This document shows positions 59,640-64,000 of a stretch of 64,000 nucleotides of DNA, piece after piece. Position 1 is the first letter of the stretch, and every line of letters starts with the position of its first letter. Under the pieces are notes generated by a model. It saw only the letters and a list, made by a program, of their open reading frames with translations, was not told the DNA's origin and ran no database searches. Location: positions 1-64,000 of the forward strand of contig NZ_JAKMUU010000007.1 in the NCBI RefSeq assembly GCF_027570035.1, in the 5' to 3' direction. The position numbers and the translations under genes are program-made. Origin of the DNA: Corynebacterium curieae. Lineage in GTDB: Bacteria; Actinomycetota; Actinomycetes; Mycobacteriales; Mycobacteriaceae.

Positions 59640-61262
59640 ATGAATGAATCGATGCAGTTGGCTGAGAAGGTAGCCGCCCAGCTGGCCCGGCACCTTACGG
59701 ATGTGGTCCTGTGCCCTGGCTCGCGCAATGCGCCGCTTTCGCTGGCCCTGTTGGCCCGCGATGATATCCGCGTACACACCCGCTTGGATGAGCGCGGGGG
59801 AGCGTTTACCGCCTTGGGCATGGCGCGGGTGCAGCGCCGCCACGTTGGCGTGGTGATGACCTCGGGAACTGCGGTAGCCAATACCTTGCCTGCCGTCGTG
59901 GAGGCGCATTATTCGCATACGCCGCTGGCCATTATCAGCGCGGATCGGCCGGAGCGCTTGGTGGGCACGGGGGCTTCGCAGACCATCGAGCAGCAAGGCA
60001 TCTTTGGCGTCTATGCGCAGACCACTCAGGTCACCGGAGCGGACGATATTGCCGCGATGGCGCAGCGCTTCCGCGAGGACCTGCAGGTACACGTTAACGT
60101 GGCTTTTGACGCCCCGCTTGTCGACGCCACCCTGCCGGACCACACCTCCGGTGACGGCGCGCGCGAGTCAGCACCGATATTTGTCGACCACGGCGAGGTG
60201 GCCGTGGACTTGAGTAAGAACACACTGGTCATCGCTGGCGATGAGGCCTGGGAGGTAGAGGGTCTGCAGGATGTGCCGACCATCGCGGAGCCGAGCGCGC
60301 CGGGCCCGTATCATCCGGTGCACCCAGCGGCGGCGCATATCTTCCGCAAGGCGCAGGTCTCCGCGAATGACTATGTGGTCAATACCAAGGTCGAGCAGGT
60401 CATCGTTGTGGGGCACCCAACACTGCACCGCAGCGTGCTGGCGCTGATGAATGACCCGGATATCGAGCTGGTGGTGCTTTCGCGCACCAAGGACTTCACC
60501 AATCAGCGCGGCGAAGACGCCCGGCTCGGCACCACCGTCAAGGTCACCGGCGAGCCGAGCCGCGAGTGGATGAAGATCTGCGAAGGCGCAACCGATATGG
60601 CCGGGCAAGCTGTGCGCGAGACCCTCGAGGATGAGGAACTGGGCTTTACCGGGCTGCACGTCGCGGCCGCGGTGGGAGATACGCTCTCCGTCAACGACAC
60701 CCTGGTGCTGGGCGCCTCGAATCCAGTGCGCGATGCAGCCTTGGTAGGCCTGCCTTTCGACGGCGTCGATACGTATTCGCCGCGCGGGGCAGCCGGCATC
60801 GACGGAACCATCGCGCAGACCATCGGCATCTCCCTGGCCACGCAATCGCTGGATCCCACCAACTGGCGCGCCCCACGAGTTATGGCGCTCATGGGAGATG
60901 TCACCTTCTTGCATGACGCTAATAGCCTGCTCCTCCCGGAAGACCAACCGCGGCCGGAAAACCTCACCATCGTGGTGGCCAATGACAACGGCGGCGGTAT
61001 CTTCGAGACCCTTGAGCAGGGTGCTGATGCGCTGCGCGAGTCCTTTGAGCCGGCGTTTGGAACGCCGCATGGGGTGGACGTCGGCAAGCTGGCAGAAGCC
61101 TATGAGGCAGATTACCGTGAGGTCACCACCCCGCAGGAGCTGCTGGATACGCTGGCGGAGCTCAAGGAATACTCCACCGGTATCACCGTCGTGGAGGCAA
61201 AAACCACCCGTGCCACCCGCCGGGCGCTCAATGAGAAGCTCACCGCAAAGGTGGGCCAGTAA
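59640..61262 (+). CDS. menD: 2-succinyl-5-enolpyruvyl-6-hydroxy-3-cyclohexene-1-carboxylate synthase
   Basis: 540 residues from ATG 59640. ThDP enzyme of menaquinone synthesis joining isochorismate and 2-oxoglutarate. DVVLCPGSRNAPLSLALL and TRLDERGGAFTALGMARV are signature stretches (ThDP Glu region). ADRPERLVGTGASQTIEQQGIF is also characteristic, and GDVTFLHDANSLLL with VVANDNGGGIFETLEQG forms the ThDP-Mg motif. It lies four bases-free before the next gene, GTG 61263, with which it is coupled. The recurrent word appears in altered form at 60116 and 61077. Confidence 0.95.
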   Translation: MNESMQLAEKVAAQLARHLTDVVLCPGSRNAPLSLALLARDDIRVHTRLDERGGAFTALGMARVQRRHVGVVMTSGTAVANTLPAVVEAHYSHTPLAIISADRPERLVGTGASQTIEQQGIFGVYAQTTQVTGADDIAAMAQRFREDLQVHVNVAFDAPLVDATLPDHTSGDGARESAPIFVDHGEVAVDLSKNTLVIAGDEAWEVEGLQDVPTIAEPSAPGPYHPVHPAAAHIFRKAQVSANDYVVNTKVEQVIVVGHPTLHRSVLALMNDPDIELVVLSRTKDFTNQRGEDARLGTTVKVTGEPSREWMKICEGATDMAGQAVRETLEDEELGFTGLHVAAAVGDTLSVNDTLVLGASNPVRDAALVGLPFDGVDTYSPRGAAGIDGTIAQTIGISLATQSLDPTNWRAPRVMALMGDVTFLHDANSLLLPEDQPRPENLTIVVANDNGGGIFETLEQGADALRESFEPAFGTPHGVDVGKLAEAYEADYREVTTPQELLDTLAELKEYSTGITVVEAKTTRATRRALNEKLTAKVGQ

Positions 61263-61733
61263 GTGACCCCGCCGCAGCATAAGCCGCACGCCGCGGTGGT
61301 GCCGCGCTATACGCCCGCGGTCTATCGCCGGCGCCTGCACCAGCTCACGCTGGCGCTGTACCTGGCCGCGCTGGTGGGCGTGGTGGGCATGGTCATCGGG
61401 CCGGCGCTCAATGACCACGCCATTGCCAGCCACCCCGCGCGCGCTTTGGCCACGGTCAAGGACGTGGGAATGCTGCGCACCACGGTGGATTTCCAGGACG
61501 GCGAAGGCATTTACCACACCCCGCAACATGGGCTGCTCTATCCCAGTGGTCTGGGTGAGGGGCAGCAAGTGTGGGTGCAATACGCCCTAGACAACCCCGA
61601 CCTAGTAAAAGTGGAGGGCCGCGAATGGACGCTGGCCATCATCCCAGCGATCTCCGTGGGAGTAGTTGCCACGCTCATTGCGGCCGTGATGTGGAAGCTA
61701 ATCAGCTTCTTTACCCGCCGCGCGGAGAAATAG
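61263..61733 (+). CDS. DUF3592-like membrane protein
   Basis: 156 residues from GTG 61263, directly after the menD stop. Two hydrophobic helices: about 27-50 (LALYLAALVGVVGMVIGPAL) and 125-148 (WTLAIIPAISVGVVATLIAAVMW). The loop between them is a small extracytoplasmic domain with HPARALATVKDVGMLRTTVDFQDGEGIYHTPQHG, resembling DUF3592. The mycobacterial gene Rv0556 occupies the same place. Function unknown; cotranscription with menD suggests a link to quinone synthesis or is just positional. Confidence 0.78.
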   Translation: MTPPQHKPHAAVVPRYTPAVYRRRLHQLTLALYLAALVGVVGMVIGPALNDHAIASHPARALATVKDVGMLRTTVDFQDGEGIYHTPQHGLLYPSGLGEGQQVWVQYALDNPDLVKVEGREWTLAIIPAISVGVVATLIAAVMWKLISFFTRRAEK

Positions 61734-61781
61734 TTAACCAAGATTTTCCGCTGGCTTCACCATAAACTTAAGAAAATAGGC

Positions 61782-61787
61782 CATTAT
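61782..61787 (+). promoter_or_regulatory. -10 box of leaderless mgtA
   Basis: CATTAT, 6 bases before ATG 61794. Confidence 0.45.
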
Positions 61788-61793
61788 GGTGGC

Positions 61794-62993
61794 ATGCGTG
61801 TTGCGATCGTGGCTGAATCCTTCCTCCCCAATGTCAATGGTGTGACCAACTCTGTACTGCGCGTTTTAGAGCACCTGCACGAGACCGGCCAGGAGGCCAT
61901 CGTCATCGCGCCGGGTGCCCGTGAGGGGCAGGAGGAAATCCCGGATTACCTCGGTTTCCCCATCTACCGCGTGCCTACCGTGCGCGTGCCGCTGGTGGAT
62001 TCGCTGCCGGTGGGCGTTCCCACCACGGCGGTGGATGAGGCGCTGCGCGATTTCAAGCCGGATATCATCCACCTGGCCAGCCCCTTCGTACTCGGCGCGG
62101 CAGGCGCCTTCTCCGCCCGCCAGCAGCGCGTGCCGGCCGTGGCGCTGTACCAGACCGACGTCGCCGGATTTGCCACCAAGTACCATGCTTCCGCGCTGGC
62201 CTATGGCGTGTGGGAGTGGTTGCGCACGATCCACAACTCTTGCCAGATGACGTTGGCGCCGTCCTCGCTGACCATCCGAGATCTAGAAAAGCACCACATT
62301 AAGAATGTGCGCCATTGGGGCCGCGGCGTGAATGCAGAGCTTTTCCATCCGTCCAAGCGCTCTGCTGAGCTGCGCCGTAGCTGGGATCCGAGCGGCACCA
62401 AGAATGTGGTTGGATTCGTCGGCCGCCTCGCCGCGGAAAAGGGCGTGCACCGGCTATCGGCGCTCAACGGCCGCGAGGATATCCAGTTGGTCATCGTGGG
62501 TGATGGGCCGGAGCGGCCGCTACTGGAGGCCCAGCTTCCCAGCGCCGTCTTTACCGGTGCGCTTTCCGGCGAGGAACTCGCAGCGGCCTATGCCTCTTTG
62601 GATGTCTTCGTCCACGCCGGTGAGTTCGAGACCTTCTGCCAGTCCATTCAAGAGGCGCAGGCCTCCGGCGTGCCAACTATTGGGCCGCGTGCCGGTGGCC
62701 CAGTAGACCTCATCGAGGAAGGCTACAACGGGCTGCTTTTGGACGTGAAGACCTTCGTGGAAGACCTCCCCAACGCGGTGGATGCTCTGCTTAATCCGGA
62801 AATTCACCAAGAGATGCGGGACAATGCCCGCGAGTCCATCTCCTCCAAGACATGGAAGGCGCTGTGTGAGCAGCTCGTGGGCTACTACGAAGAGGTGCTG
62901 GAGGATACTCGCCGGGTGCCGCTGACCATTCTGGGCCAGCGCCCCGAGCTGCCGCGGTGGGCGGCTCGTGCCCTTGGCGCCCGCGTGGCCTAG
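61794..62993 (+). CDS. mgtA: GDP-mannose-dependent alpha-mannosyltransferase (MgtA/PimB-type)
   Basis: 399 residues, GT4 family. The N-terminal stretch MRVAIVAESFLPNVNGVTNSVLRVLEHLHE is characteristic. GRGVNAELFHPSKRS and VVGFVGRLAAEKGVHRL mark the nucleotide-sugar domain, and the E-x7-E segment is in GEFETFCQSIQEAQASGVPT. In corynebacteria this enzyme adds mannose to glucuronosyl diacylglycerol to begin a lipomannan-like glycolipid. It stands between menD and menG in corynebacteria and mycobacteria (Rv0557). TAG stop at 62991 overlaps the -10 box of menG. Confidence 0.9.
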   Translation: MRVAIVAESFLPNVNGVTNSVLRVLEHLHETGQEAIVIAPGAREGQEEIPDYLGFPIYRVPTVRVPLVDSLPVGVPTTAVDEALRDFKPDIIHLASPFVLGAAGAFSARQQRVPAVALYQTDVAGFATKYHASALAYGVWEWLRTIHNSCQMTLAPSSLTIRDLEKHHIKNVRHWGRGVNAELFHPSKRSAELRRSWDPSGTKNVVGFVGRLAAEKGVHRLSALNGREDIQLVIVGDGPERPLLEAQLPSAVFTGALSGEELAAAYASLDVFVHAGEFETFCQSIQEAQASGVPTIGPRAGGPVDLIEEGYNGLLLDVKTFVEDLPNAVDALLNPEIHQEMRDNARESISSKTWKALCEQLVGYYEEVLEDTRRVPLTILGQRPELPRWAARALGARVA

Positions 62994-62996
62994 ACT
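62991..62996 (+). promoter_or_regulatory. -10 box of menG overlapping the mgtA stop codon
   Basis: TAGACT is followed by 8 bases and GTG 63005. Its first three bases are the mgtA stop TAG. Confidence 0.45.
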
Positions 62997-63004
62997 GATC
63001 ATTT

Positions 63005-63694
63005 GTGTCTAAGGCAGATCTGGATAAAAAGCCCTTCGATGTGGCGCGCATGTTTGACGCCGTGGGCGAGAAGTACGACATCACTAATACCGTGCTGTCC
63101 TTTGGGCAGGATGCGCATTGGCGCAAGCGCACCCGCGAGCGGCTAAACCTACAGCCGGGGGAGAAGGTTCTCGACCTCGCTGCTGGTACCGCCGTGTCCA
63201 CGGTGGAGCTTTCCAAGTCCGGTGCGTGGTGCGTGGCGTGTGATTTCTCACGTGGCATGCTGGCTGCCGGCAGTGAGCGCGATGTGCCGAAGGTGGCCGG
63301 CGATGGCATGAAGCTGCCTTTTGCGGATAATACTTTTGATGCGGTAACCATCTCTTATGGCCTGCGCAATATCCACGATTATGAGCTCGGCCTGCGCGAG
63401 ATGGCGCGCGTGACCAAGCCGGGTGGGCGCCTTGCGGTAGCGGAATTTTCCACCCCGGTGGTACCCATTTTTGGCACCGTGTACAAGGAATACTTGATGC
63501 GCCTGCTCCCGCCGGTAGCGCGCGTGGTCTCGTCTAATCCAGATGCTTATATCTACCTCGCGGAGTCCATCCGCGCGTGGCCGGGCCAGGAAGAGCTCGC
63601 GGCGGTGATCAATCGCAATGGCTGGGCCGAGGCCGGCTGGCAGAACCTCACCTTTGGCATTGTGGCGCTGCATTCAGCGGTGAAACCGGCCTAA
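63005..63694 (+). CDS. menG: Demethylmenaquinone methyltransferase
   Basis: 229 residues from GTG 63005. SAM-dependent C-methylation, last step of menaquinone synthesis. [28 protein letters not shown] is the family N-terminus, motif I is [19 protein letters not shown], post [12 protein letters not shown], and [31 protein letters not shown] carries the later motifs. The C-terminus is typical ([12 protein letters not shown]). Its stop overlaps that of menJ by four bases. Confidence 0.95.
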   Translation: MSKADLDKKPFDVARMFDAVGEKYDITNTVLSFGQDAHWRKRTRERLNLQPGEKVLDLAAGTAVSTVELSKSGAWCVACDFSRGMLAAGSERDVPKVAGDGMKLPFADNTFDAVTISYGLRNIHDYELGLREMARVTKPGGRLAVAEFSTPVVPIFGTVYKEYLMRLLPPVARVVSSNPDAYIYLAESIRAWPGQEELAAVINRNGWAEAGWQNLTFGIVALHSAVKPA

Positions 63695-64000
63695 GCTGCG
63701 GTCGAATCCCAGAGAGGCGTATCGCGGCGGAGGGACGAGACCGTGCGGCCGGCGGCGCGCCAGGTGCGCGCGATGAGGTCGCGGTCATCATCAGTAATGA
63801 GGTTGCCCATCAGCCGCGCGGCGGCGGGCATTAGCATGCGGCCGATGGGCCCGCGCAGGGCGAGCGGGCCGGCCAGCGGTAGGAACTGGGGGTAGGTCAA
63901 AAGGCGTGCGGCCGTGCGGGCCAGGAGGAAGGATTCGCCGTAGTGCTCGCGCAGGACGGCCGGCCAGGCTAGGGTGAAATCCTTCGGGCCGAGCAGATCT
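63691..64000 (-). CDS. menJ: Geranylgeranyl reductase family protein, C-terminal end (cut by window end)
   Basis: Open to the end of the window on the minus strand; about 102 C-terminal residues are visible. [29 protein letters not shown] and [21 protein letters not shown] resemble the end of actinobacterial menaquinone beta-isoprene reductases (MenJ, Rv0561c), which lie next to menG in mycobacteria. The FAD-binding part is outside, so the assignment depends on this similarity and position. It would saturate one isoprene unit of menaquinone. Confidence 0.72.
   Translation of the reverse strand, partial: DLLGPKDFTLAWPAVLREHYGESFLLARTAARLLTYPQFLPLAGPLALRGPIGRMLMPAAARLMGNLITDDDRDLIARTWRAAGRTVSSLRRDTPLWDSTAA

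Overview
The window reads as a stretch of a high-GC actinobacterial chromosome, most probably a Corynebacterium. The support is the combination of mycothiol (mshA), an LmeA-type lipoglycan protein, MgtA-type mannosyltransferase, a fused hemD/SUMT gene, the actinobacterial mini ribosomal protein bS22, SenX3-RegX3, DIP1984-family and DUF2516/DUF2505/DUF4229 proteins, and many apparently leaderless genes (a TANNNT -10 hexamer 6-8 nt before the start codon). The order mshA-gpmA-senX3-regX3-ppx-proC-hth-bS22-HAD-grx-hemA-hemC-hemD-hemB...hemL...ccdA-resB-ccsA-menA...menD-mgtA-menG-menJ is, as I recall it, shared by corynebacteria and mycobacteria. Species cannot be fixed from sequence reading alone.

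Layout. 1-1.1 kb: 3' end of a low-GC MmeI-like DNA methyltransferase/restriction gene, probably the edge of a defence island. 1.3-9.4 kb: housekeeping and membrane genes (DUF445, DUF2516, degenerate DeoC-like protein, LmeA-like, murB, luxS, YihY). 9.4-14.9 kb: three tandem paralogous acyl-CoA ligases with an ogt gene embedded. 15-24.8 kb: mshA, gpmA, senX3-regX3, ppx, proC, a small HTH gene, the 33-aa bS22 gene and a HAD phosphatase. 24.8-34 kb: heme pathway hemA-hemC-hemD-hemB-X-X-hemE-hemY. 34-37 kb: an accessory patch with a DUF222/HNH protein, two consensus DnaA boxes and a guanidinium exporter under a guanidine-III riboswitch. 37-43.5 kb: hemL followed by a cytochrome c maturation operon (tlpA, ccdA, resB, ccsA). 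44-64 kb: menaquinone genes (menA, menE, menB, menC, menD, menG, menJ) interleaved with an mntABCD/mntR manganese system, doxX, a frameshifted dcuC, an AbiEi-like protein, a UvrA-like ATPase and mgtA.

Functionally most of the window supplies the respiratory chain: heme from glutamyl-tRNA to the porphyrinogen oxidase, thiol-redox and membrane steps of cytochrome c assembly, and most of the menaquinone pathway. The most noteworthy points are a 13-base word (GGCGTCGGCAAGC) repeated far above expectation and almost always on one strand; eight convergent gene pairs that overlap by exactly four bases; a guanidine-III riboswitch before an SMR exporter; overlapping divergent leaderless promoters at murB; palindromic operators at mntA/mntR and doxX; a frameshifted dcuC; and a hairpin-rich gene-free segment upstream of menB.
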